Assembly (NCBI GenBank): GCA_905250115.1 | Contig: CAJNOI010000295.1 | Location: 21,500 to 85,499, forward strand | Source: Adineta steineri | Taxonomy: Eukaryota; Rotifera; Eurotatoria; Adinetida; Adinetidae | Direction: 5' to 3' | DNA: 64,000 nucleotides | Shown here: one piece after another, positions 22,709 through 34,154 of the stretch | Numbering within the stretch: the first letter of the stretch is position 1 | Layout: each line of letters starts with the position of its first letter | Position numbers and translations under genes: made by a program | The notes under the pieces: generated by a model | What the model was told of the DNA's origin: nothing | What the model saw: the letters and a program-made list of their open reading frames with translations, nothing else | The model's database searches: none

Positions 22709-23802
22709 TATTATTCAAGTGAACATAATTATAGTTATTTGTTTTTTCTGTTGATGAATTCTTGTTTCCTATGAAAAGATCCTTTAAATATTTGAATAAA
22801 ATAGATTAAATACATTGATTATTGCTTACCTTGAATGTAGAAATAAAATAAGTCATTCCTATCATTTTAACTCTAAAATTAATATGTAATAAATGAGATT
22901 CTCTTATTTATTTTCAAAGCATAAAATAGAAGAAACGTTAAATTAATAGGCAAAACTTTTTTTCTTCAATTTTCGAACGAAGTACTTGTTTCTATCGTAT
23001 AAGTAAGAAAACATAAACATTCGTTTAAAAAATTTGAATGATGTCTGTTTCTCTATCTAGTATAATAATGTCTTGATAAGTATCTTTATAAAAATCTTCT
23101 ACATCAATCCCTGCCACTGAAACATCGAAGTAAATTAAGAAAATGTTTTTATCGCCATATCCATCTTGAGGGTGTGGGTGTAATGGTAAACTTATCTTTT
23201 ATTTAGTCATACTCACATCTACATCCACCTTCTCACACAAGCCCAAAATCATATCCACACCCAGAGCCAAACACACACTCATGCATCTCCACGCAACCAC
23301 GCTTTCTCACTCATACCCATATTCTTCTGTAATACATTAGCGATATTCGGTACGCCTTCACCATCAATATTAGTAAATAGAAGTTTTAATGTTGTGAGCG
23401 TCTACAATCAGTAATAATCGTAGAAATGAGATGGATGAATTGAAAGCGTCTCTCACTGAAAGTGTCGGTATGGTTGTTTATTTCTTCTTCAAACCACACG
23501 TACACCCACTCCTATTCTTTATCTTTCTAAATTTCGTGTATGAATCAAAATTATTGTTTATGATAAAATTGCCTTGTGTCATAAAAGATTAGAAAAGAAG
23601 AAGAAAAATAAATAAATATATCAAGGATTCTATGAGTATAGAAGAGAACAGATAAATGTTAATAATAAGTTGACTCCTACACATGAATATAGATAAGTAA
23701 AAAAGGTGAATAATGTTTTGAAAATATATTTAAAAACGTAATTGATAATATTAGAAAAGGAAGAAAATATCATACTCATTCGATTTAAATTAACCCAGGA
23801 TA
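22709..23802. other. Intergenic with hairpin and CA-rich extension
   Basis: AT-rich. A telomere-like hairpin begins CCATCTTGAGGGTGTGGGTG at 23161 and continues to about 23240, followed by a one-sided CA-rich stretch to about 23335. No exon seen. Confidence 0.5.
23163..23240. repeat. Telomere-like hairpin repeat (type example)
   Basis: ATCTTGAGGGTGTGGGTGTA, a loop, then ACTCACATCTACATCCACCT and a CTC end. One of at least 15 dispersed copies; see the matching finding for the list. TGTGGG-like on one arm, CCCACA-like on the other. Confidence 0.75.
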
Positions 23803-26278
23803 ATGAGTATAATTACAGAAGTTGAATTACAAAATTTTAGTTTTGATGCTGATAGTGTAAGTTACCGAGCTTCGCAAAAACCTGTGGATCAAACAATTTC
23901 TATTAATGGTCAATCAGGTTCAAATGAATATGTCGACAGTAATGGTTTAGCTGGATATTGTGGATTCAGTGGCAGTAACGGTGGTAATGGTTGTAATGGA
24001 TCAGGTGGGAGTAATGGTTATTCTGGTGCAGATTCTCAAAATGCATTGATATTGTTAAATGGAACAGTTGAAGATTTTATTATGCAAGTAAAAACATCTA
24101 ATAGATTAAATAATTCGTATAAAAATTCTGGTGATATTAGCTGGCATCTTGGACGACCTTTTAATAATCTTAATTATGATTTTAAATTGGCTAGATCAAA
24201 TGGTATTATTCTGATGAAAGCTAATGGAGGTAATGGTGGCAATGGGGGTGATGGAGGCAATGGAGGTGATGGATATCATGGAATAGATGGTAGTTCTGGT
24301 GCAGATGGAGGGTGTGGAGGACGTGGAGGTAATGGCGGATGCGGTGGACACGGAGGAAATGCAGGCGCTGGTGGTCATGTCCAAGTTCAAAGTACAGATC
24401 CTCGATTATTTATGTTAATTGAAATAGATTGTCGGGCAGGAAAAAAAGGTCAAGGTGGTAGTAGTGGCGCAGGTGGTTCGGGTGGTAAGGGTGGTCGCGG
24501 TAGTTATGGTGAAACAGACGGTACATTTGGTAGAGATGGTCCTGGTGGTTGTGCAGGTAATAGGGGTAATAATGGTCGAGATGGTCTCGCTGCAAATAGT
24601 GGTTCAATTCAATATGCTGTAGTTGATATAGATGGAAACATTAGTAAAACAGGTCCTGATAAATATCATGTTAGTGTTTATGGTTATACTATTAATGATG
24701 AAAATAACGATGGAATCTATGAGCCAAATTCAAGTTTTTCTATTACAAATGTTGAATGGATAAATAATGGTGGAATGAATTTACCAAGTGGATCAATATT
24801 ATCATTTCCATCGACAGAATATATAACTACAGACATAAATGATATTAGTATATTACAAGACAATTCAATTAATCAAGCTGTAGTTGATTCTCATCAATTT
24901 CAATGTCATCTGAATGATTTAGATAGTGTTTCAATAAATGAACCCTATATAAAACGTGTTAATATAACATCAGAAGTAAAATTATTAAATCGTTTATTTA
25001 CTGGAAGTAAAGTTTCAACAACATTAACTTGTCAATATCCAATTCGAATAACAAAAACTGAAGGTCCAATATATTTAGGTCCTGGTGAACGATCGAGTGT
25101 TATAATTAATTTTAAGAATATATCTACACGATCCTATGGTGAATGTTTAAATTCAGCTGGTTCAATCGAATTTAAACTTTCTACTCATTCTTCAATAAAA
25201 ATTTTACCTGCAAATGGTCAATATATTTATGAAATAAAATCTGATGGTTTGGGTTATTATAAAATCAATGAAGAAATTTCTCCACAATCAACAAAACGTA
25301 TTAAATTTGAAATTAAATTAGATGAAAATTCTTCTTATCATTATTTTAAACATTTATTTTGGGATATTGATTTATTGTTACGTAATAAATTAATTGAAAA
25401 ACGTCAAAATAAATTTCGAGTAGTTCCAATATTTCAACCAAATATTCATACAGATGTACTTTTAGTAACAAATTCTAAAGTTGGCCGAATTGAATATCTT
25501 GCATATCAAAATCTATTTCAATTATTTAAATATTCAAGTCAAACATGGGATATTGAACGATATGGTGTATTTCATAATCCTGAAATAAATTGGTTAAATA
25601 CAACTGATCTAATTATTTTTATTTATTTAAATCCTGAATCAACATTTAATATAATTCAATCACAATTATTTTTACAACATATGAAATCTTCCGAAAAATC
25701 TGGCTTTATTTCAATTGGTTCTAGTTTATCCAATGAATTTGATTTTGCTTTATTTGATTATAATAATTTACAGTTTTTAAATATTAAAGATCAAATGAAA
25801 TCAGAATCAACAAATTATCTTTGGAATGCATTTGGTTTTACACAACCTAATCAACAAGAATTAATTGATAAAGCGAATGAATGTCGAATAAATTATGAAA
25901 AACAAAATGATCAACAATATTTATATCAAGTTGTTTTTGATAATACTGCTAATACAGCTTCGACAAGTTGTATGAAAGTTGTTTATGGTGCAAAATATAT
26001 TTATACATCGACTTTAGATGCTCAAGTTGGTAATAGATTAATAATGATTCCTACTAATAATAATTCTTTATTAACTAGTTCTAATCTTCCATATACAATT
26101 CAAGCTGAATTAAATACAAATCAACAAAGATCACGTATTATTGAGAATGACATTGATTTAAATTCACATTTTGGTAGATTATTATGTGCTATTTTATTTT
26201 ATCAAGGTTTTGAAAAATCTTATAGGATACTTAGTGAACAAGGAGAATTATCAACATGTATATTTTCAATAACTCCAC
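23803..26278 (+). CDS. Glycine-rich large protein, truncated by an RTE insertion
   Basis: The ORF runs 23803-26328, but the last 16 or so codons are RTE sequence; the native gene ends at the junction near 26270-26278 with its 3' end missing. MSIITEVELQNF opens the protein. Residues about 40-80 and 140-265 are collagen-like glycine tracts (GGNGGNGGDGG, GSSGAGGSGGKGG) without a strict Gly-X-Y register. Residues about 280-560 look like beta-rich domains. The rest is an unrecognised alpha/beta region with VDSHQFQCHLNDLDS-type low-similarity motifs. There is no signal peptide or TM helix. I recall glycine-rich proteins of similar layout in bacteria, including cyanobacteria, but cannot name the family with confidence. 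About 825 native residues are visible. Confidence 0.6.
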
Positions 26279-29200
26279 CTCGGAGACCGCTGTCCGGCGG
26301 GCTCCGTGCCGGTCACAAGTCCGGATAAAGGAGGAGTGTTGGACGGAAGGGGTGCAGATACCGCCGTCTGTAAAAAGAACAAGACGAAAGAAACCAACCA
26401 TGAACGATATCAGAGATAATTTATGCCGGCTCGGACGACGCCCGGTAAAACAAGGTCCGCGTCCTCTGTCGAGTGACCAGGGCAGAGTCGAAAAATTGGC
26501 GACTGGAAAGAATTCATATACGACAAATAACACGCAAAAACTAAAACTTGCTAAAAATACTCTAACAGTAGGAACATGGAATGTGCAGACATTATGGGCT
26601 ACTGGCAAGCTAGAATTACTTCGAAATGAAATGAAGCGATTCAGATACGATATAATTGGCATTTCCGAAGTCCGTTGGACAGGAAAAGGTGAAACACCGA
26701 AAGGAGACTTCATCTGGTCAGGAGAAGAATCCTCACATATGAGGGGTGTGGGGTTCTTACTAAGCATTCAAGCCAAAAAGGCATTAATAGGATACAATCC
26801 AATCAGCTCACGAATAATTTCGGCACGATTCGATGCAGCACCATTCAAAATGTCAGTAATACACGTATATGCACCAACTTCCTCATCTTCAGAAGAAGAT
26901 ATTGAAGCATTCTACAACGATATTGAGGAAGTATTAACAAAGACAGATAAAAAGGATATACTTATTCTGACAGGAGATTGGAATGCTAAAATCGGCAATG
27001 ATAATACAGATTGGAAATCCGTAATGGGAAAATATGGTTATGGCGATAGAAACGATCGCGGGGAACGGCTCCTAGAATTTGCTACAGTGCACAATCTCTA
27101 CATATGTAATACAAGATTTGAACATAAATCAAATCGAAAGTGGACGTGGGCATCACCAGATGGCATTCATAAAAATATGATTGACTTGATACTCATCCAG
27201 CGTAGATGGAAGACCTCGGTCATCAACTGTCGAACGTTTCAGAGTGCAGACATAAGCTCAGATCACTCACTAGTGTTGTGCAATATTAACTTGAAACTTA
27301 AGAGCCAGCACAACAAATCACAAAAGGGCTATAGAGTTGATGTGAACCGACTGAAAGATGAGAAAATCAAGCAATCATATAGCACCGCTCTAGCGAAACA
27401 GCTTAAAGAGATAGAGCCAACGTGCAGTCTGGAAGAGCATACCACAAAGATAGAGCAGGCTATCAAAACCACAACAGAGGCAACTGTACCAACCAAAAGA
27501 ATAACCAAAAAACCATGGATTTCTGAAGAAACACTAAAACTAGCTGATGAAAAACGCAAACTAAAACTGCTAAAAGACGTTTCCTCAGAATATACACAAC
27601 AATATAAAGATCTATGCAGGAAAGTTAAGAGAGCAGCAAGACAGGATAAAGAACATTGGATCCAAGGCCAATGCGAGCAAGCTGAAAGAGGTCTAAATAT
27701 TGGGAATACAAGAGAAGCATATAGCCTCATAAAAATGCTACGAAAAGAATTTGTACCTAGATTAAATGTCATACGAAGTCAAGAGGGGACAATGTTACAG
27801 TCAAATGACGAAATTAAACAAAGGTGGACACAGTATTGCAGCAGTCTGTATAAAGATCCTGGAGGTGGGGATAGGACGGTGAAAGAGCTTGAAGACATTG
27901 CACTTCCTGAAAACGAGGGCCCCCAAGATATCTTGTACTCAGAAGTACAAGCAGCGATAAGCTCATTAAAAAGAAATAAGAGTCCAGGATCAGACGGAAT
28001 AACAGCGGAAATGCTACAAGCTGGGGGCGAACCGCTAGCAAGACAAATCCACAAGCTCTGTAACAAAGTATGGCATGAGGGCACAATTCCAGAAGAATGG
28101 GGCAAATCTATATTGGTACCTATACCAAAGAAAGGAGACCTAAGTAATTGCTCAAATTATCGCACGATCTCTCTTATTAATCATACAGGAAAAGTACTCT
28201 TAATAGTACTGCTGAATAGATTAAAAAACCATCTGGATCCGTACCTCTCAGAAGAGCAGGCAGGATTCAGAAAAGACAGGAGTACCATATATCAAATATT
28301 AACGCTTAGATTATTAGCTGAAAAGGCAAAAAGACAGGGCAAGAAAATATATAACTGCTTTATAGATTTTCAAAAAGCATTCGATACGATCAAACATAAA
28401 ATTATTTGGGCTATGCTAAAATCTTATGGTGTTGACACAAAGATGGTCACCTTGCTACAAAATATCTACGAAAAGTCACAGTCAGCTGTTCGTATTGGCA
28501 CAGACTATGGAGAGTGGTTTCGCACAGATTTGGGGACTAGACAAGGCGACCCTCTGTAACCACTCCTCTTCATCGCATATCTCGAGCGAGTAATGGATCA
28601 GGTGAGACAGAACACCTGCGGAATCAAGATTAGCGGAACAGTAATAAATAATCTAAGATTCGCCGATGATATTGACCTTATAGATGAAGACGTTAGCTCA
28701 CTTCAACGCCAAATAGAGCTAACTAAAACAGCTGCTGAACAAGCTGGACTGATCCTAAATATTAATAAAACCAAAACCATGGTATTTGGAGACAGGAATA
28801 TCGATAGCAGTGTCCAAGTAGCAGGAACCACCATAGAAAATGTGGAAAAATTTGAATATCTAGGCAGTCTGCTGACATGGGATAATAACTGTTCAGAGGA
28901 AATAAACAGGAGAATAGGAAAAGCGACAGGTGCAATGGCTTCTTTGAGACACATATGGAATGGCAAGAAACTGACGTTAAAAAACAAACTCAGAGTCCTA
29001 ACCACATGTGTGTTCAGTGTCCTATGATACGCGTCCGAGACATGGACCTTAAAAGAAGCAGACAGGAAAAAACTATTGGCATTCGAAATGAAATGTTACC
29101 GACGGGTTCTAAGAATTAGTTGGCAAGATATGGTACGAAACGAAGATATCAGGAAGAAGATATCAAAAGAAGAGACCATAATAGATATCATTAAAAAGAG

Positions 29201-29464
29201 AAAACTAAGGTTATTTGGCCACATCTGCAGAATGGACGACAATAGATTAATAAGATATCTAGTGTTTGGCAAAATGGAGGGCAAAACTAGACGAGGGCGT
29301 CCATGCAGAGAATGGTTGGATGACATAACAGAGTGGTGTCAACGCAGTGGATCGGAACTGTTCCATCTTGCGCAAGACCGACAGGCGTGGAAAAATCTGA
29401 TCCCGTAAAATGGTTGGCCCCAACGGGCGCTAAGCCTAAGGGACATGATGATGATGATGATGAT
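26278..29464 (+). mobile_element. RTE-clade non-LTR retrotransposon, near full length
   Basis: A single frame from ATG 26400 to 29408 encodes an APE-type endonuclease (TWNVQTL, SEVRWTG, LTGDWNAKIG, SSDHSLV; about residues 60-320) and a reverse transcriptase (NYRTISLI, EEQAGFRKDRST, CFIDFQKAFD, TRQGDPL, FADD), followed by GRPCREWLDDI near the C-terminus. Two in-frame stops interrupt it: TAA at 28557-28559 just after RQGDPL, and TGA at 29025-29027 after FSVL. Otherwise it is intact. The 3' end is an (ATG)n run at 29445-29464, typical of RTE elements. The 5' junction is estimated from the change to GC-rich sequence near 26278. The flanks are two unrelated truncated genes. Confidence 0.85.
26400..29408 (+). 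pseudogene. RTE endonuclease/reverse transcriptase ORF with two nonsense codons
   Basis: Same-frame segments 26400-28559, 28560-29027 and 29028-29408. The first stop looks like a one-base change of Ser TCA in the expected PLSPLLF motif, the second like a change of a Leu codon. The catalytic RT aspartates (FIDFQKAFD, FADD) and endonuclease residues are all present, so decay is recent. Confidence 0.8.
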
Positions 29465-31467
29465 CATACAAGTCAATGAACGAAGTCGTGGCAAACAACA
29501 AGCTAAGGTTGGAACACAGTCTAACGATTGAGTATTGAACACAAGATGTTCGACATTCGGAAATAATTCTCGTATTTGTTCGATGCATTCAGAATGGAAT
29601 AGTTCTTTTTCGCCACGAAGATCGAGATACTGAACAGTAGGAAAAACTTGGAATATAGCTTTGCTCAGAACAGCCAATGCCTTTGGTGGTAGTCGAACAG
29701 TTCGAAGATTGGTAAAGATCGATAATTCTGTTCCTTTACAAAAGTGTCGCCCTTCGAAATGCTTAATTTCTAAACAGTTCACATGGCCTTTGAACCAATC
29801 GACCATATACCGATCCATATTCTGACAATCAACATGTTCAACATAGTAAAAATAAGCGTCTTTCCTCTCATGAATTTGATTGGCCCACTCTCTCGTCAAA
29901 ATCATCGGATTTTGCAGGAACCTATCGCTTCTAACGGCTCCTGTCCAGAATTGGTAGGCATAGATATTGAAACTGGCTCGACCCAAACGCTCGATCGTTT
30001 CACTCTGCTCTCTGACTTTCTTATGCTGGTTCAATTGGTATGTATGCTAAATGTAGAAAGAAAAAATGTCGAAAGGAAGAACGTCAAAAAAAAAATCAAA
30101 ATTGAAAAAAGTCGAAATGAAAAATATTGAACGGAAAAAATGTGGAATGAACAAAGAATCGTGTTTGATGTTGATAATGGAATACTTAATTTCAATGGGT
30201 GTAGATGTGGGTGTGGATGTGTGGGTCTGGGTGTAGATGTGGGTGGATGGGTGGGTGTGAGTATTTATCGTTTCTTAACCCACACCCAGACCCTAACTAG
30301 TCGACGTAACGATTTTAGACGAAGCCGAAAGAAAACACGAGAAAAATGATTAGAACAAACATCGATACTGGTCAATGACGACATCTAAGTATTTTCGACA
30401 TTTTACCTTTCGACGTTTAGCAAGCAAATCGATCAATTGCATAAGCATAAAGACAAAGTTCGTCTTCTTGACCCAAAATGGAGTTTTGAATGCATCTGTG
30501 ATTTGTACAACAGTTTCCGGATCTTGATGATGCCTCGTGGCATAGAGGCGTAGATGAACGAGTTTCGTCAGTGATGATGTGATCAGATCTTCCCAATTCT
30601 GTGCATTGAAAAGTTTATGAGGTGCAGTGACTTCCAATTGAAGTAAATCAGGCATTGCTTTCAGGTGATGTGCTAGAAGATCGAACTCGATCGGTTTTCT
30701 GTCGTCGACATGAACGATACAAGTCTTCATTATGGGCATCAGTGGGAACAGTTTGTTTTGATCGACGTCTCGCCAACGTCGAACACCATATTGTGCAGAA
30801 GTCAAACGAATATTGAGATATTTCAGATTCGGCATCAATCGTAATAGAAAACTGAAGTCACCAAAATTAATTTCTGGATCCGCAAAAGTGAAATATTCGA
30901 TGTTCGAAGGTTTTATTACATTATCAAAGAAATCGTATGGAAATCCGACATTAGTGGCAAAAGTCAGTTTTTTCACCGTTGGAAGTTGAAAGAACTGTGC
31001 GAAGTTCCAGTCATAGGAGCGGTATCGCTCTTCTGGTATGCCAACTATCTTCACTGCAAGTGTCTCAATGTGTGTTTCGACAAGTGAATCCAAAGCTTTT
31101 TATATCATTATCGGATCGCACGTATTCAGATCCATATGAAAGTAAAGTCGACGAAGCTGTGGAAATGAACTAAATTTAGGGTAGGCATGTAAGAAAGCAT
31201 ATATTTGTCCCGGTGTTTTATGCTCGGACAGTCCTAACTCTTCGATTCTACTTGAATAGGCGGGTAGTAGATTGAGACAAATAGCAAAATCATCTTTATG
31301 ACATCGGATGAAATCAAATTGGAAACGTTGGCATTGAAGAATCAATCTATCGATTCGTCGATTTAGTTGGAAAGCGAATGCATTCACAATATCGAGACCA
31401 TTGATGTGTTTCTCGAAGAGTTCCATAAGAATTTCGTTTGGAAGTTTTCAAACTTGGATAACGACAT
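29465..31467 (-). pseudogene. F-box/LRR-like gene, broken and cut by RTE
   Basis: Minus-strand gene of the bdelloid F-box family. ATG 31467 (MSLSKFE) is followed by a one-base frame loss before LPNEILMELFE, the F-box core. The frame continues to a single in-frame TAA at 31102-31100, then on through SNIEYFTFADPE and LMPNLKYLNIRL to exon end 30407. A phase-0 intron (30406-30047) contains a telomere-like hairpin at 30196-30297. Exon 2 (from 30046) continues HTYQLNQHKKVREQ...LFPNVEHLVF...CLPRLRSLTC and runs straight into the RTE 3' (ATG)n tail at 29464, so the C-terminus is missing. A frameshift, a nonsense codon and a lost 3' end make it a pseudogene. Confidence 0.75.
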
Positions 31468-31762
31468 CGTCAGTTACTAAATACAAAGAGTGATGCGATA
31501 ACTGAAGCGTCTTTTCTTTCCTCTGTAATTCACCTGAGTATGTCAATGATGTTGCTATTTTATTGGAAGATCGTGAAATCTGAAATAGAATCACCATCTT
31601 GAGGGTGCGAGTGTAGTTAAGTATAGTTTTATTGTATTTTTGGCAAAGCATAGAAAACACAATCTATCTAATCAATGTACAATTGATTCTTTTTCTACCT
31701 TTGTTTTCTACTTCAGTCGGCATGTATTCGACAATTTTACGCGCTAAGAATTCCTCTAGAAA

Positions 31763-31839
31763 TTTAACATATTTTTATCAAACTTTGAACATTCACTAAA
31801 TGTGATTTTTGTTCATAGTTATCATTAGTTCATGTTAAA
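31763..31839 (-). other. 3' flank of the deiodinase gene, weak SECIS-like hairpin
   Basis: About 105-180 nt past the stop, TTTAACAT and ATGTTAAA (8 bp, perfect complement) bracket an ATGA, an A-rich stretch (AACAAAAAT) and a TGAT 49 nt after the ATGA. Spacing fits a SECIS, but the apical helix does not pair well by eye, so this is only a place to look. Confidence 0.15.
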
Positions 31840-31944
31840 GCTCCATGTGTCGAGGAATGTCGAACAGATCCATATGAAATAGAAAACTAAGGTGGGGGCA
31901 AGAAAACAAATGTACTATTCATTTAAGTCATTTAAAAAAAAGTT

Positions 31945-33220
31945 TCAAATAGCTTGAGAACGTGATTGATAGAAGTTAGCAATCCAGTTGTCGATTTCCT
32001 TCATGTCATAGGTAAATGTTTCTTTATCGGGTTCTGCTTTCAACACTAATTTGCCATCATAAATGACAAAGAAGCGAAATGGCCATGATCCATAAGTAGT
32101 ATGAAAGGTGTTATCCATGTTGTCAACGAGCATCAACATTTCGAAGTTGAAGTTCTTTTTGAATTGTTGTGCATTATTAAGTCGTTCTGCTAGCGTTGTT
32201 GGTTGATCAATACATGAAATTGTCTTTCCTACAGGCCACTCATTTCGTGCATGTGCCTCAGCAATATAAATTGCTAAGAGGCGAATGCCGTTGGGCGCAT
32301 GTGAGCGAACAAGCGCGCTACATATTAATTATGAACATAAAAGTGTGTCTACTTTAATTTTAACAAACAAAGAACTTACTTCATTCGCTCGACATTTGCC
32401 CGAAATGGAGGTCAGCTAGTTGACCCGGCCAATATTATCAATGGTTGACCAGATGACATTTGCGAAAATAAAGTAGTAAGATGACCATCTGTTGTATATA
32501 AATCGACATCACGAGCACATTGACCTTGGTTAACTATTCCTTGTGTAATTTTGTTGTATTTGACTAAAAAAAATTAATTATCAAAAAATATTGTTACCTC
32601 AAAAGTTTGACTTTTGCTAAATATCTTCTGGTATTCTCAAATATTTTCGAACAATTTCTTACCATAGAAAGCGGCTTGAATAACGGGATCATTTGGAAAA
32701 CGATGTAAAGCAGTGCGTAGTGCATTGACATCATAATAGCCAAAATGTTCTACCACATGTTTTTGAATGAGATCGTGAACGAATCTACAAGTTCTCACCA
32801 ATCAATATATATGTATATTACAATGAAATAAAAAAGTGAAACTTACGTAACAGCACACTCGTCAGTATAGTACTGATCCATAATTTCTTGAATTGAATCC
32901 GACAACCGAAGACGTGTTTCATATATGACCATTTCACGAACTGTTTCGATCGATGGTAGCTCTGTAGTCAATTTGACTGTATCAAAACCCAGATGGCCCG
33001 ACGTTGGAAAAAACATACGACACGTAGGTCGTGGACGTTGAGGTCGACGTGGTGGAGGAGGTTCATAACGTGGCAATGTAGGAAGAGAGTTTGGAATTGC
33101 TGGTCGATCATTGATGTTTGGTGGTGGTCCTTCGTTCGCTATTGCCGTAACTGTTTTCTCCGCAAGCTCAGCATAACGCTTTTTAAGCACGTCATCAGCT
33201 GATGTCGTGGAGACATCCAT
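31945..33220 (-). CDS. Iodothyronine deiodinase-family selenoprotein (candidate)
   Basis: Four exons on the minus strand: 33220-32847, 32784-32663, 32563-32380 and 32317-31945. All have consensus donors and acceptors, and together give 350 residues if one in-frame TGA (32414-32412, residue 216) is read as selenocysteine. The surrounding motif QPLIILAGSTS-U-PPFRANVERM matches the deiodinase active site (FGSxTUPPF). Downstream are IYIAEAHARNEWP, QPTTLAERL and YGSWPFRFFVIYDGKL, all diagnostic of the deiodinase thioredoxin fold. The N-terminal third is Pro-rich (PPPPRRPQRPRP) with a helical segment and no obvious TM anchor. It could act on iodinated or other substrates; catalysis would use Sec. 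I could not identify a convincing SECIS stem-loop in the 3' flank by eye. Alternative: a recent Cys TGT-to-TGA loss. Confidence 0.8.
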
Positions 33221-34154
33221 TCTTCGTTGGTGTTTTTATGCAAATGTTAACTAAAAGAAAAACAACTCTTCTTTTTATTCGAGAACATGCATCGGCGGTA
33301 AGAAGAAAAATAAAAGTTGCGACAGAACGAGAAAGAAAAAAAACCCTGTTCTTGCATCATCTTATTGCAATATTTGCTAAGGTTGTTTTGAGCGTGTGAG
33401 CAGACAAATAACATTTCGAGGAATTCAAAGAAAAATAATCACCTTGAGGATGTGGGTGTAGGTGAGAATCTCACCCACGCCCACATACACCCACTCTCAA
33501 GGTATTGACGTGGATTACATATTGAGACTGTAATTCCCTGACGACTTTAACTTTGCCAGACTCGCAGTCACATCCTCGCCCACAGTTGTTTTTCTGTTCT
33601 CTTGCAGCGTTTGATAAATTTTCTCAAGCACACAAAAAAAAACAAGATAAGAAATTGTAACTTTCCAAGTAAAATTATTTATCATTATTAAATCAACACT
33701 CGCATACATGCTGTCTCACCAAAAATAAAAACAAATAATTAATCTTATGATGAATACAGCCAATACTGATGTTAGTAATGAAAATGAACATTCAGCTGCT
33801 GTCGTACTACAAAACTCGAGTCAATATGATATTCTGACGTCATTTTCCAGTACTTGAGATTTAGTATCGATGAATATTTGCAATGATACCAATCTAAATG
33901 GTGACTTATCTTGCAGTATCAGCTAGTACTCCACCATATATTTGAGGTGTGGATATGAAGGAAGAAGTGACACCCACACCCACACCCTCTAGTATCTTCA
34001 ATAGATATGTTTTATTGGAAAAGGGAATTTCATATGAACATTTATTTGAGAATTAAACAATCTTGATTATGGAGAAAAAGAAACTGAGAGAAGATTATTA
34101 TTATTGATAGAATGAATATATGTCTTTGTGTTATTAGATAGACGAGTAATTGCT
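33221..34154. other. Intergenic with two hairpins
   Basis: Two telomere-like hairpins: 33440-33502 (ACCTTGAGGATGTGGGTG / CACCCACTCTCAAGGT) and 33941-33991 (TTTGAGGTGTGGATATG / CACACCCACACCCTC). No exon seen. Confidence 0.55.
33440..33502. repeat. Telomere-like hairpin repeat, near-perfect
   Basis: ACCTTGAGGATGTGGGTGTA and CATACACCCACTCTCAAGGT form a stem with almost no loop (GAGAATCTC centre). Confidence 0.75.

Noticed and set aside
26231..29326. Minus-strand ORFs across the RTE
   Set aside because: Shadows of the retrotransposon coding frame.
31763..31839. Definite SECIS element
   Set aside because: The outer 8-bp stem and ATGA/TGAT spacing are suggestive, but the inner helix does not pair by eye; left as a weak candidate only.
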